From the NCBI GenBank assembly GCA_013076295.1, contig RQOL01000775.1, positions 25,201 to 89,200 on the forward strand: 64,000 nucleotides of DNA, in the 5' to 3' direction. The DNA is from Sanderia malayensis (Eukaryota > Cnidaria > Scyphozoa > Semaeostomeae > Pelagiidae). The notes beneath the pieces are model-generated. The model was not told the origin of the DNA, ran no database searches, and saw only the letters and a program-made list of their open reading frames with translations. Below are positions 1 to 9,049 of the stretch, one piece after another (positions within the stretch are counted from its first letter, which is position 1; each line of letters starts with the position of its first letter). The translations under genes were made by a program, and so were the position numbers.

Positions 1-71
1 TTTTAAAAATCTTGTAGAAGATTTCGTAGAAAATCTTTTTATGTAAAAAAGAAAAGTTGAATAGTATTTAC

Positions 72-323
72 TTACGGAGGAAAGTCTTCTTCAAAGTCTG
101 AATAGCTGTCAGCGTCAGTTTTCGGTTTGCAAGATTCATCTCCACTCCACTCTTCGTCTGGTTTGAAAAGAATTTTTATGCACCCTTTACTAGACTCTCC
201 TTCCCTTTCTTGGTATTCCGATTTACTTGGCGACTCCATCAATTGAAAAGACGTGACAATGCTATTTACACTGGAGTCATCGTCTTCTGAATTATCTATT
301 ATTATTACTTCGTTTTCCCACAT
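72..323 (-). CDS. MULE transposase, exon 1 (arm 1 copy, rest outside window)
   Basis: Reverse-strand counterpart of the exon at 55669-55916. It encodes a short acidic leader starting MWENEVIIIDNSEDDDSS and ending SDFEEDFPP, directly followed by a consensus splice donor GTAAGT (about 75-70 on this strand). The downstream exons would lie left of position 1. The ATG at about 323 was chosen over an upstream in-frame TTG. On its own the exon has no recognisable domain. The call rests on the arm 2 copy, which reads into Mutator-like transposase exons. Confidence 0.6.
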   Translation of the reverse strand: MWENEVIIIDNSEDDDSSVNSIVTSFQLMESPSKSEYQEREGESSKGCIKILFKPDEEWSGDESCKPKTDADSYSDFEEDFPP

Positions 324-403
324 TTTGATCAACGTGCAACTAACCTGCTTTTAACAACTCAGAAGCAACTGGGCAACATTTCAATCACCATGCCTTGTTT
401 ATA

Positions 404-2026
404 CGCTCTTTAACCGGAAATGAATTTTCATTGGCTAACGCGATTTTTCTTAGCGACGTGGTAGCAACGGGTCTGGCCATGGATCTTCACAGTGAAAAGC
501 CTATGGAGCTGCGCCCAACTCATGTTTTAAAAGTGGGTTTTATCGCGTTATTTTGGCAAAATATTGAAAAAAATATGCTTTTCTTGCGGGTTCGTATATG
601 ATATTTCGAATTTGTCAAGTTTTTTTGTCTATTTTTGTTTCTCGGCTGTATTTTGCGGTGTGTCAAAATGTGCCCTATATATACAAAATTTAGGCCCGTC
701 CGCTAGTCAATTGGTCAGTAACTCAATTTTGGGGTTATGTTTCATTTCGATTGAGCAAATGATGAATTGCAGAAAACACTAATCATAAATAATAATCATT
801 TTGAGGAAAATGGTGCGGGTTTGTGCTGTCTTGGTTAATTTTCAAACGCCCGTTGTGGAAGCTAATGTTTTACAGACTAGGTATCTACATAAAATCAAAT
901 CAATATGCAGTTCTGAGTTGTTCTGTGTCCATATAACAAAAGGGCCCATTCAAGACTGACTGATAGCAGTGCAGCTGGCATTAAAAACTAGCAATTTTAT
1001 TCTCTATCTAAGTTTACATTTTTTGCAAGTTAGAAACTATCCTCTTTAACTTAGACCTTCAGTTAAGCCTGAGCAATCTTCTCGAATGTGCTACTTCAAT
1101 AGGGTCATTTGATCTCCAAGGTCCCTCTTACTTTTATTAGAGGGTGTTTCAGTAATTCCATCCAGGGTGCACCTTATTAGTATACTTGGAAAAAAGTCCA
1201 AGCCAGTTGGTTGAATGTTATTTCCTGTGACTTTCATATATTACTCAAGCAAGTGTTTTATACATTTGAACCTTATATTATTCCATCTTTCATCCAATGG
1301 GATCAAGTACAAGCTGAACTGACATCAGCCCGTATTGAATGAACCCATTTTGTAATATGGACAGCAGAACAGCTCAAAACTATTGATGTAGCAAAAGAGA
1401 ATTTACTTGGAAAAATTCCATCTATTTATTTGCAAAAATTCTGAAATGGGTGAGATTATGCCATCCTACTATCAAAAAAGGTCAAAATCAATTAAAGAAA
1501 AATATAACATTTACGAATGCGCAATTCATATTCATGTCTGCACTCCTCATATAAGTGAAACATAACATTTCATTTCGTACATATTAGCTGCGTTTGACAA
1601 CTAACGGGTGTTTGAAAACTAACCGAGAAAGCACGAACCCGCACTATTTATGATTAGTATTTTCTAGAATTCTGCATTTCCTCGATTGAAATGAAGTATA
1701 TAACCCTAATAATTGAGTTTACTGACCAATTGACTGGCGGACGAGCCTAAATTTGGTATGTTTTGACAAAGCGCAAAATAAAACCCAGAAGTGAAAAATG
1801 TTTGAAAAAACTTGACAAATTTGAAATATCATATACGAACCCGCAAGAAAAACATATTTTGTTCAATTTTTTACCAAAATAACGCGATAAAACCCACTTT
1901 TAAAACATGAGTTAGGCGCAGCTCCATAGGCTTTTCACTGTGAAGATCAATGGCCAGATCCGTTGCTACCACCTCGCTAAGAAAAATCGCGTTAGCCAAT
2001 GAAAATTCATTTCCGGTTAAAGAGCG
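404..2026. mobile_element. Non-autonomous long-TIR (foldback-like) DNA transposon, present only in arm 1
   Basis: The ends are exact inverted copies beginning CGCTCTTTAACCGGAAATGA, and inverted similarity extends about 450 bp inward on each side (roughly 404-860 against 1570-2026), with increasing divergence. TATA flanks both ends (400-403 and 2027-2030). Arm 2 keeps the uninterrupted site with a single TATA at 55589-55592, so insertion into arm 1 is directly visible. TATA could be the target duplication, or TA with ends reading TACGC. The roughly 700-bp middle has no convincing ORF, so an autonomous relative must have supplied transposase. Confidence 0.9.
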
Positions 2027-2030
2027 TATA

Positions 2031-2570
2031 CGGAGAAGTGATCACAATGTCAAAAATAGCTCGAAAATTGGCACAACGGCACATCAAGCTAATAAAGATT
2101 TTGTTTTCAATCATTAATTAATTCGTAGTCTTTTGGCATGTCTTTCGCACTCATAATTCGGTTGCATACAAAGTTATTTAGGTTTTATTTTACATTCATT
2201 TGCTTTCCTTGCCGGACGTTATCACTCTTTCTATTGACGTAATTGATTTGGTTTTTTGGTTTTGGTATTTTATATGTGCATTTCAGATTTGAATTACACT
2301 CTTAAGCAAGTGTAATAAAGTTGCAAAAGGATTGTTATGGAGGGTTGTACAAATGAAATTAAGACAAGTTTGTTATGTTTATTTTGAAGTTTGTGTTGAG
2401 AAGCCGCCATTATTAATTAGCAGGGTAGGGGTGGGAAATATGGCCATAAATTCAGATCCCTTGCATTCTAGCCATAAACAGTTTCAAGGGGGGTGAATGT
2501 TTTGTCATTACAATTTGTGAATTTTCGAAAAAAGACGTTAAACTTTGTTGTTTTGTTACATTAACTGTTT
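2031..2570. other. AT-rich spacer, no gene recognised
   Basis: No long ORF, splice-like structure or repeat boundary is recognisable. It corresponds to about 55050-55588 in arm 2 with minor changes. It lies upstream of the MULE exon (which reads away from it), so it could hold that gene's promoter. I see no specific motif to support this. Confidence 0.4.
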
Positions 2571-3090
2571 TGTTAAATTTGATTCTGCCACACGAAACGT
2601 TTATTGTTGCTGAAGTTATTATGTTTATTATTATGTTTTGTTGTTGTTGAAATAGTATATCTCTGGATATGTGTCCTGCTGATACACGTTACATTACAAA
2701 AACTACTTGAATCTAGCACGTTTCCGTATCCAAAAATTTCATAAAGACTCAAGAAACCTTTGGTAGCAAAATCGAGTTTCAAAAATATATTTCTACAAGT
2801 AACTCGTTGTGATCGAGGGGAAGAAACCTACTACTGTTGGGGATGAGGATGCTTGAGAAAGATCTTGTTGCCTTGCCGTAGTCTTTTGGTTTTATTGTTG
2901 TTGGGCCGCCGTTTGTGCAGGGTTGGAGATACTGCTGTCGTTGTTTGTCGTTTGTCGACAGTCGTTATTGTATGCTTTAAAGAAGCTCTTGGTTTCGTGG
3001 CAGAAATGAAGAAATAAATATGATTGTGTCATTTTGTGTATTGTACGTGTGCGTACTATTTGCTGGTTCGAATCTCATGATGAGAGAAGC
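2571..3090. repeat. Dispersed repeat block R (contains a scrap resembling BEL/Pao pol)
   Basis: This block recurs as 54530-55050 (arm 2) and, in pieces, at 58960-60650 and 60650-60905. Around 2810-2860 it reads GATCGAGGGGAAGAAACC followed by a GTTGGGGATGAGGATGC stretch. That closely matches the start of the BEL/Pao pol fragment at 60920-60965, where the same bases encode GKKPIVGDDEDA. So the block probably carries degraded retroelement sequence. Confidence 0.6.
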
Positions 3091-3650
3091 ATTGGTGAAC
3101 AGAGAAAGAGTAGAGCCTTAGACAGGAACCAAGTTGACAATTTATCAAGAAGTCACGAATGTAAATATCGTGATGCCCGGAAATATCACCGAAGACATCA
3201 CCGAAGCCGTAACAATTAATGTAAATTACTTCATAAATGTGGGGATTCCCTCTGGTCCCAAACTATGGTCTGGTCTTATGGTCTGGTCCTATGGTCCGGT
3301 CCTACGGTCCGGTCACATGGTATGGTCGGGGGTCCGGGGTCCATAGTCTCAAGGTCCGGTTAATAGACTATGCCTGAACAGAGAAAGAGTAGAGCCTTAC
3401 AACAGGAACCAAGTTGACAATTTATCAAGTCACGAATGTAAATATCGTGATGCCCGGAAATATCACCGAAGACATCACCGAAGCCGTAACAATTAATTTA
3501 AATTACTTCATAAATGGGGATTCCCTCTGGTCCGAAACTATGGTCTGGTCTTATGGTCTGGTCCTATGGTCCGGTCCTATGGTCATGTCACATGGTCTGG
3601 TCCGGGGTCCGGGGTCCATAGTCTCAAGGTCCGGTTAATAGACTATGCCC
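3085..3650 (+). repeat. Two tandem 270-290 bp units with a GGTC-rich minisatellite
   Basis: Two direct repeats (about 3085-3375 and 3376-3650) each contain a conserved part (TTTATCAAG, CACGAATGTAAATATCGTGA, repeated ATCACCGAAG) and then a run of 10-15 bp monomers of the type TATGGTCCGGTC. Both close with GGTCCGGTTAATAGACTATG. The block sits immediately 5' of the truncated LINE. It is mirrored at 53995-54545, and a third partial unit forms the end of the MULE ORF at 58817-59014. Confidence 0.8.
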
Positions 3651-3654
3651 TTTA

Positions 3655-5515
3655 CAAAGATAATTCAGGTCGTAAAACACTTTGAAAGGCGCCCAGTTAT
3701 CCTTTGTATGTATGTAACAATAAGGGTCCTTTGTATTTGTGTTTTGTTGCTTTTAAAAAAGCCTTTGATTCTGTGGATCATGGACTGTTGTTACAAAAGC
3801 TTGTTACCTATGGAATCAATGGCAATTTCTTAAAAATAATCGCTTCACTTTATGAACAGGTCCAATCATGTGTGAGGGGCAATGATAGTCTGACAGATAT
3901 TTTTCCTTGCAATAGAGGGGTTAGACAGGGCTGCCTCCTTAGCCCTGTCCTTTTTGCTCTGTACTTGAATGACTTAAATAATCATATTAAGGAATCCTCA
4001 CATGGTGTAATGGTAGATGATTTACAAGTTCACTCCTTACTGTATGCTGACGACCTCGTTTTGGTATCAAGAGATAGAAAAGATCTTCAATCTCAATTAG
4101 ATGCCTTAGATAGATTCTCCAAATCTCTCAAAATGGAAGTAAACATGGATAAGACAAAAGTTATGGTAATAAGAAAAAACAAACAAAAATCTCGTGCACA
4201 ATCAAACAATATGAGTTTTTGGAAAATAGGAGACAAAGAAATCAGAGAATGTGATTCTTACAAATACCTAGGAGTTACGCTTAAATCCAACGGGTCTTTC
4301 TCTGAACATACTGATAAAATTAAAGAAAAAGCTCAAAAAGCCTATTTCTCACTTATTGCTAAAAGCAAAGAATGGGGTGGTTTCCAGCCACGTTTATTTC
4401 TGTACTTATTTGATCACACTATAGTTCCTATTTTAAATTATGCATCCGAAGTTTGGGGTTTTGAGGAATGGCCTAAACTAGAAACCTTACACCTAAAAGC
4501 CTGTAAATATGCTTTGGGTGTCAGGTCAAATACAACAACAGATGCTGTATACGCGGAATTAGGAAGAATGAGTCTTCAATGCCAGAGACATATCAATATT
4601 TTAAAATTTTATAGCAGAATTTCATCCTTAGATTCCGAACGTTACGCTAGTAAAGCTTTTTACATGCTTGTAAAGGACGTGGAATCGGGACACTCAAACT
4701 GGGTGTCTCAGGCCCGTAAGCTACAAATACTTTATGAAATACAATTATCCGATAGTAGTTCAGTAATCAAAAACAAAGTAAGAAAGCATTTTGAGTTGGA
4801 AATATTAGAAAAATTAAATGAACACATTATTGCTAACAAAAAATTACATCTGTTTGCTTCATTTAAGACTACATTCAAATTTGAAAGCTACCTTGATCTC
4901 TTAACTGATTTCAAGGTTAGGAGTTATTTTGCAAAACTCAGACTCAGTGCGCATAATCTTCAGGTTGAAGCTGGGCGTTTTCATAAAAATAAAACTCCAA
5001 GAGACGAAAGATTTTGCCTCTATTGTAAAGCAACAAATGTTTTTGAAGTCGAAAATGAAATTCATCTTATTCTATCGTGCCCTCTCTTTGCTGAGGAACG
5101 ACAAAAATTTCTTGATAAAATTTACCAAATTTATCCAAATACGGCTTCCTTAAACAACCAAAATATGTTTGTTTGGCTGATGTGCCAAGAGGACTGTGTA
5201 ACCACGAATCTTTTGGGACATTTCTGCAGGAAAACATTCGATAAAAGAACTAAATACTTCAATAGTTCCATAACTTAACCAATAAAATCAGACTGAGGTT
5301 AATTTTGAGCAAAATTTTCTGATCATGAGCATAATTTGTACCTATATTCAGATTTTCTTACAATTTTTTAATTTAGTATTTTACATGTATCCTTAATTTT
5401 TTCTATTGTTATGTTATTGTTTGTAAAAAAAAAGTAAATCAAAACCGCTGTATAAAATTTAAGCAGTTATGGGCCATCTCGGCCTTTAAACTTGTATTTG
5501 AAAAAAAAAAAAAAT
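3655..5515 (+). mobile_element. 5'-truncated LINE (non-LTR retrotransposon) with poly-A tail
   Basis: Starts inside the reverse-transcriptase domain directly after the minisatellite, runs through the ORF to a 3' UTR, and ends in a 13-14 base A run near 5502-5515. Truncation at the 5' end with an A tail is the normal product of target-primed reverse transcription. No apurinic endonuclease domain remains. The arm 2 copy is 52129-53978. Confidence 0.88.
3704..5278 (+). CDS. LINE reverse transcriptase, C-terminal part (open in arm 1)
   Basis: A 524-codon frame with core RT motifs in order: AFDSVDHGLLLQKL (motif 2a/A, residues 20-35), the RQGCLLSPVLFALYLNDL block (about 74-91), the catalytic YADD box in LLYADDLVLVSR (about 112), the LKMEVNMDKTKVM block, and YKYLGVTL. 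The C-terminal 250 residues carry a CCHC-like set (CLYC ... HLILSC) typical of CR1/L2/jockey-type ORF2 tails. The domain would polymerise cDNA on nicked target DNA. Endonuclease and the RT N-terminus are missing by truncation, so this copy cannot move alone. It is uninterrupted here, while arm 2 carries a TAG and at least two indels. Confidence 0.9.
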   Translation: MYVCNNKGPLYLCFVAFKKAFDSVDHGLLLQKLVTYGINGNFLKIIASLYEQVQSCVRGNDSLTDIFPCNRGVRQGCLLSPVLFALYLNDLNNHIKESSHGVMVDDLQVHSLLYADDLVLVSRDRKDLQSQLDALDRFSKSLKMEVNMDKTKVMVIRKNKQKSRAQSNNMSFWKIGDKEIRECDSYKYLGVTLKSNGSFSEHTDKIKEKAQKAYFSLIAKSKEWGGFQPRLFLYLFDHTIVPILNYASEVWGFEEWPKLETLHLKACKYALGVRSNTTTDAVYAELGRMSLQCQRHINILKFYSRISSLDSERYASKAFYMLVKDVESGHSNWVSQARKLQILYEIQLSDSSSVIKNKVRKHFELEILEKLNEHIIANKKLHLFASFKTTFKFESYLDLLTDFKVRSYFAKLRLSAHNLQVEAGRFHKNKTPRDERFCLYCKATNVFEVENEIHLILSCPLFAEERQKFLDKIYQIYPNTASLNNQNMFVWLMCQEDCVTTNLLGHFCRKTFDKRTKYFNSSIT

Positions 5516-5818
5516 TGAAAACAAAAACACGCGTCTTCTCCAAAAGTACCTACTGTTCAACCTGAGGGCTAATTGGCATGATAACGAAAAACGCATGACA
5601 TTTCACGTGAAGTTACGAAAGAGCCAGTCAAATTGCAGCAAGAGGCGAAACACGTCACGTGAACAGCGAATCCTGTGTTGCAAAATGGAGTTTGCGACGT
5701 GAATTTGGAAGTTTCGCGAGCGTAAACCGTTGTTTTTTCCTGATAGCCAATTTGGCGAACTTTAACAAAGAATTTCAATATAAATAAACATCAGTATGGA
5801 AAAAAGTAACTTCGGTTT
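5516..5818. other. 3' flank of LINE / 3' end of Penelope-like element
   Basis: Between the LINE A tail and the GIY-YIG frame. It contains CACGTGA/TCACGTG motifs and the untranslated end of the Penelope-like element on the minus strand. In another frame than the main GIY-YIG ORF, the minus strand reads a DDALLQATRNFKYIKTE peptide running into this stretch. That resembles the C-terminus of Penelope-like proteins and indicates a frameshift near the end. Confidence 0.4.
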
Positions 5819-6376
5819 TTATGTACTTAAAGTTTCGCGTGGCCTGGAGCAAGGCATCATCAGAAGTGAGTTTTCCAACGGTTGTTGTTCGAAACATTGT
5901 TCATTAAAAGAATCATCGTCACAAAGAATCGAATTCTGACACGCTACATCTGTACACCAATAGTTTTGCCATCTTTTTAGTCCTGGATGCGTTTTCCTCC
6001 AATCGTATAAGAAAGCCCTCCAAACTTGTGAATTAATGTTCACACCAGTATCTCGATTGAGGCCTTCTACCTCATTTGGGCCAGTTTTCATACATTGGAT
6101 CTCCAATGCTTCTCTTATCTTCCTATTTTTGTAGGTTGATTCAATGGCCAGAGTTGTCGGATTTAGCCAATTAAAGTGTCCAAGACATTGTTTGCAATGT
6201 TCTGTAACACGAGATGATGACCATTTTCCTTGCATAGAGTCTCTTTGATGTTCAAGAGATCTTGTCAATACTTTCTTTTTAGTTTCTCCAACGTATGATT
6301 TACCACAAGTGCAATCAAGTCTATATACTCCAGGGCAACTATTTGGTGGTAACGGATCAGATTGGTCTTCTTTCAT
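5819..6376 (-). CDS. GIY-YIG endonuclease domain of Penelope-like element
   Basis: A 185-codon frame with GVYRLDCTCGKSYVGETKK (the GIY-YIG signature in its Penelope form, GVY...YVG), RSLEHQRD with the conserved arginine and histidine, and an ESTYKNRKIREALEIQ block holding the metal-binding glutamate. In this family the domain nicks target DNA to prime cDNA synthesis. The Cys pair in DCTCGK and the HCKQCLGH motif fit the Zn-finger-like insertion typical of Penelope GIY-YIG. The frame ends in PRETLST, but a neighbouring frame reads a better C-terminus, implying a late frameshift. It opens at the inversion breakpoint. Confidence 0.88.
   Translation of the reverse strand: MKEDQSDPLPPNSCPGVYRLDCTCGKSYVGETKKKVLTRSLEHQRDSMQGKWSSSRVTEHCKQCLGHFNWLNPTTLAIESTYKNRKIREALEIQCMKTGPNEVEGLNRDTGVNINSQVWRAFLYDWRKTHPGLKRWQNYWCTDVACQNSILCDDDSFNEQCFEQQPLENSLLMMPCSRPRETLST
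5824..5863 (-). ncRNA. Hammerhead-ribozyme-like core in Penelope 3' region (candidate)
   Basis: On the minus strand CTGATGA (5863-5857) is followed after 20 nt by GAAAC (5836-5832), then TTTAA and GTA. The CTGATGA, GAAA and AC-loop-GT arrangement matches the minimal hammerheads known in Penelope-like elements, which have a 1-2 bp helix III. A partial helix II (GCCT...AGGC) is visible, but with extra bases before GAAAC, and I cannot find a good helix I. It could be a degenerate ribozyme or chance within the coding end. Arm 2 copy at 51780-51819. Confidence 0.3.
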
Positions 6377-7000
6377 ACCACAGATATGTCGACGATTCCC
6401 ATGCCCGTTTTAAGGATGTATCATCTTCTGAACGATTCTTGGAACTCCTTAATTCTCAAGACCATAAGATACAGTATACGATGGAGAGTGAAAATGCGAA
6501 TAAAACTATTGCTTTCTTAGACCTACAGATTACTAACAACTATTCTGGTACATATGATTTTAAAGTTTTCAGGAAAGATGCCATTACGAACGTTCAGATA
6601 AAACAGAATAGTTGTATCGATCCAAACATCGTAAAAGGAGTATTTAAAGGATTCCTTGCAAGAGCTTGGCGACTATGTTCTGAGTCATTCCGTGAAGAAG
6701 AAATTAAATTCCTGATACAAGTATTCACAGAAAATGGCCACAGTGAAGAGTTTCTTACTAAAATAGCTAAAACATATCCCCCTCCCAAATTGCAGACAAA
6801 AGAGGATGAACAAGTTAAACAAAAAGACAAACAACCTTTTGTAAAGATTCCGTGGATTCCGAAAGTTGGTCCTAAATTAAAACGTATTTATAAGAAGAAA
6901 GGTATCAAAGTTATTTTCACGTCCGGTAAAAATTTGAAGAACATTCTTTGTAAGAATAAAGATATGCTCAGATATGATCAGATATGCTTCTCCATCTTTA
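6370..7000 (+). CDS. Penelope-like reverse transcriptase, C-terminal half and linker
   Basis: Reads RYVDDSHARF (catalytic motif C, YVDD form), then FLDLQITNN (motif D/E region), FLARAWRLCSES, and the basic linker IPWIPKVGPKLKRIYKKKG with KNLKNILCKNKD that precedes GIY-YIG in Penelope-like proteins. The first 27 residues of the open frame from 6295 are antisense to GIY-YIG and not part of the domain. RT motifs 1 to B are absent. Arm 2 has the same frame split by an indel near 50850. The domain would make cDNA at endonuclease nicks, but this piece is inactive by truncation and inversion. Confidence 0.85.
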
Positions 7001-7004
7001 ACTA

Positions 7005-7190
7005 CATATGCATTTCCGTTCTCCACTACGAGATGTGATGTAGAAGAAGCACCAGGTGGAGAGAAAGTGATAATAGAAGAAGAGACAGAAGTTATTAGTA
7101 AGGAAACTGAATGTTTTGAAGAAATAGCAGCAGAAGATAAACCAGTGGTTGAAAGTGAAGAAATAGAGGACTTTGATGAAATGACATGTA
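7005..7190 (-). pseudogene. Serine-rich exon of NYN-like locus, damaged copy (arm 1)
   Basis: Homologous to 63180-63375 with about six substitutions, all replacement changes in either reading strand. Minus strand reads a Ser/Thr-rich segment (SSISSLSTTGLSSAA, then SHLVVENGNAYVVKDGEAY); plus strand reads a Glu-rich one. In the third copy the serine-rich frame is continuous with a spliceable exon (63484-63532). Here the sequence between is replaced by unrelated DNA (about 7190-7530), and the Penelope element abuts the other side. I treat it as a broken exon, or non-coding. Confidence 0.35.
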
Positions 7191-7631
7191 GGAAATGGAT
7201 TTTTTCACGCCCGGCACAAGAATTGAATACGCAACACAGAAACAAAAACACTGCCAATTTTCCTCTGAAAAGTTTTAAATCTCTACTCAAAATCAAAATA
7301 AAAAAGGCCACAGTTAATATACCTATTGTGTAACACCTGACCCCACGCAAATAAGCAAAAATTAACAAAGCTTCTTATTGGTGAATCACTACTTGTTGCT
7401 AGGTATGAGTGTCTTTGATTGATGGGATTATTTCCTACTTCGGTGCGTGTATTTCAAAACCTGAATATAATAATTACGTAATCTAACTAAAAGCAAAATA
7501 TAAAAAATCCGTCATTTCCAACAAACAGAAGATACCTATAACTTGAAAAGATTGGCCTTTTTCGCCTTGGCGACTTATTGCTTAAAAAAGAATGCTTCCT
7601 GTATTACAAATAGAGATCAAGTAAACTAATA
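7190..7631. other. Unrecognised spacer plus degraded exon 2 homology
   Basis: About 335 bp (7190-7530) replace roughly 105 bp of the third copy (63380-63476). No ORF of note. From 7530 homology resumes with 63476-63611, except that the stretch holding the acceptor and first codons of exon 2 (63505-63550 in the third copy) is deleted. Confidence 0.45.
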
Positions 7632-7750
7632 CCGTATTTCCTCTATTTACCGCCCACCCTCTTTTAACCGCCCCCTCTAATAAGCGCCCACCTTTAAATC
7701 AAAGTGTGAAATAAGCGCCCCCCTCTATTAACCGCCCAGGATGGTTAATC

Positions 7751-8327
7751 CTTAATTAATGTCCAACCCCAACCGAGCCACAACCAGAGTGGTGATTGAC
7801 TTGCAGGAAAATTGGGCATCTGTGCACTGCCCTGATTTGCCTGCGGACTACTGTACTTACTGTCAGGTGATTGGCTAGGGAAAGCACAGATTTCCGGGCA
7901 ATGCACCTTGTTTGACAGATGTCGGAAGATAGTGTGGAAAACAGGAGAAACAAAGACTAAAGGGCAGGTAGCAAGAATGGAGATGGAAAAAGAGACAGAT
8001 ATTAGGGGACCAGGAAGGGTGGGGAACAATAAAACCAAGCAGCAATTCGGCAAGCATGCAGCACAAATGTAATACGAAGCCAATAGATCTCCCGCTGGGG
8101 AGGTATGCTAGCATGGGGCAACAGCGAGCAGTGGGGTGCCTGTCCATTAAACTTGGTTAAACCACACGTGCTCTAACCCGTGATTAATGTCCAATCCCAA
8201 CCGAGCCACAACCAGAGTGGTGATTGACTTGCAGGAAAATTGGGCATCTGTGCACTGCCCTGATTTGCCTGCGGACTACTGTACTTACTGTCAGGTGATT
8301 GGCTAGGGAAAGCACAGATTTCCGGCC
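7751..8327. repeat. Internal duplications within the TA element
   Basis: About 147 bp at 7751-7898 recur directly at 8181-8327 (both contain CCGAGCCACAACCAGAGTGG). The intervening block 8018-8180 (CAATAAAACCAAGCAGCAAT ... CACACGTGCTCTAACCCGTG) recurs at 11340-11502 near the other end. These duplications suggest the element grew by internal rearrangement. Confidence 0.85.
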
Positions 8328-8519
8328 CAACGAACCCGAAGGGTGACGGCCAATCACCCTAATCTTTACTTCACAGGCCTACCAGGAATCGGAATGTGAG
8401 GTCCGGGTGGGAGTATCCTAGGAAAAGCGGAGAGCGAGGACAGAAAAGGCAGAGAGAAAGATATAGCGAACGACGACAAGAGGCAGAAGCTAGTGACTAC
8501 TTACCATACAGAGGCAGCC

Positions 8520-8900
8520 ACCAGCCAATTGCAAGGCGATACTGACTCACGGAGGTGAGCCGCCGATGTGCGGGGTCGGTTTGTCATACAGAGACAGGGA
8601 CCGGCCAATGCGGGGTCGGTTTGCCATACAGAGACAGGGACCGGCCAATGCGGTATTGACTCACGGAGGTGAGCTGCTGGTATGCGGGGTCGGTTTGTCG
8701 TAGAGAGACAGGGACCGGCCAATGCGGTATTGACTCACAGAGGTGAGCCGCTGGTATGCGGGGTCGGTTTGTCACGCAGAGACAGGGACCGGCCAAAGCG
8801 GTATTGACTCACAGAGGTGAGCTGCTGATATGCGGTGTGTCATACAAATACAGCCACTGGTCGAATGCCAGGTGATACTGACTCATCCAGATGAGTTGCT
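8520..8900. repeat. Tandem array of 74-bp monomers with TGACTCA/hairpin core (arm 1)
   Basis: TGACTCA recurs at 8543, 8657, 8731, 8805 and 8879, a 74-bp period with one 40-bp partial duplication. Each monomer has CTCA, six variable bases, then TGAG (CTCACGGAGGTGAG, CTCACAGAGGTGAG, CTCATCCAGATGAG), and a conserved GCGGGGTCGGTTTGTC and GACAGGGACCGGCCAA. It grades into the 87-bp array through degenerate monomers at 8880-9120. Arm 2 copy at 48760-49135. Confidence 0.9.
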
Positions 8901-9049
8901 GATATGCGGAGCGGTTTGTCATACCGAGATAGATACGGACCGGGTAGCTGAGTTGCCAACAGTGCGGAATGGAGGGCTCTTGGTACCCTGGCAGTAGTTG
9001 CCAACGCCGAACGCCGAAGCTATGCAACGCAATCTACCCTGCTCACACG

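Larger units (their letters stand above)
5780..7000 (-). mobile_element. Penelope-like element, 5' part inverted (twin-priming structure)
   Basis: GIY-YIG endonuclease lies on the minus strand (6376-5819). The reverse transcriptase C-terminus and linker lie on the plus strand (about 6370-7000), meeting head to head at about 6370-6376. In intact Penelope-like elements RT, linker and GIY-YIG are collinear. Here the RT end (KNILCKNKD near 6960) would join almost directly to the GIY-YIG start (DPLPPNSCPGVYRLDC) if the RT segment were flipped. That is the expected product of 5' inversion during target-primed reverse transcription. The element sits beside the serine-rich region of the NYN-like locus. 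Arm 2 copy: about 50640-51860. Confidence 0.8.

Noticed and set aside
6877..7368. 163-codon minus-strand frame beginning with a hydrophobic stretch
   Set aside because: It spans the junction of the Penelope element, the serine-rich exon homology and unrelated inserted DNA, so it is a fusion by chance. Only its middle part is conserved.
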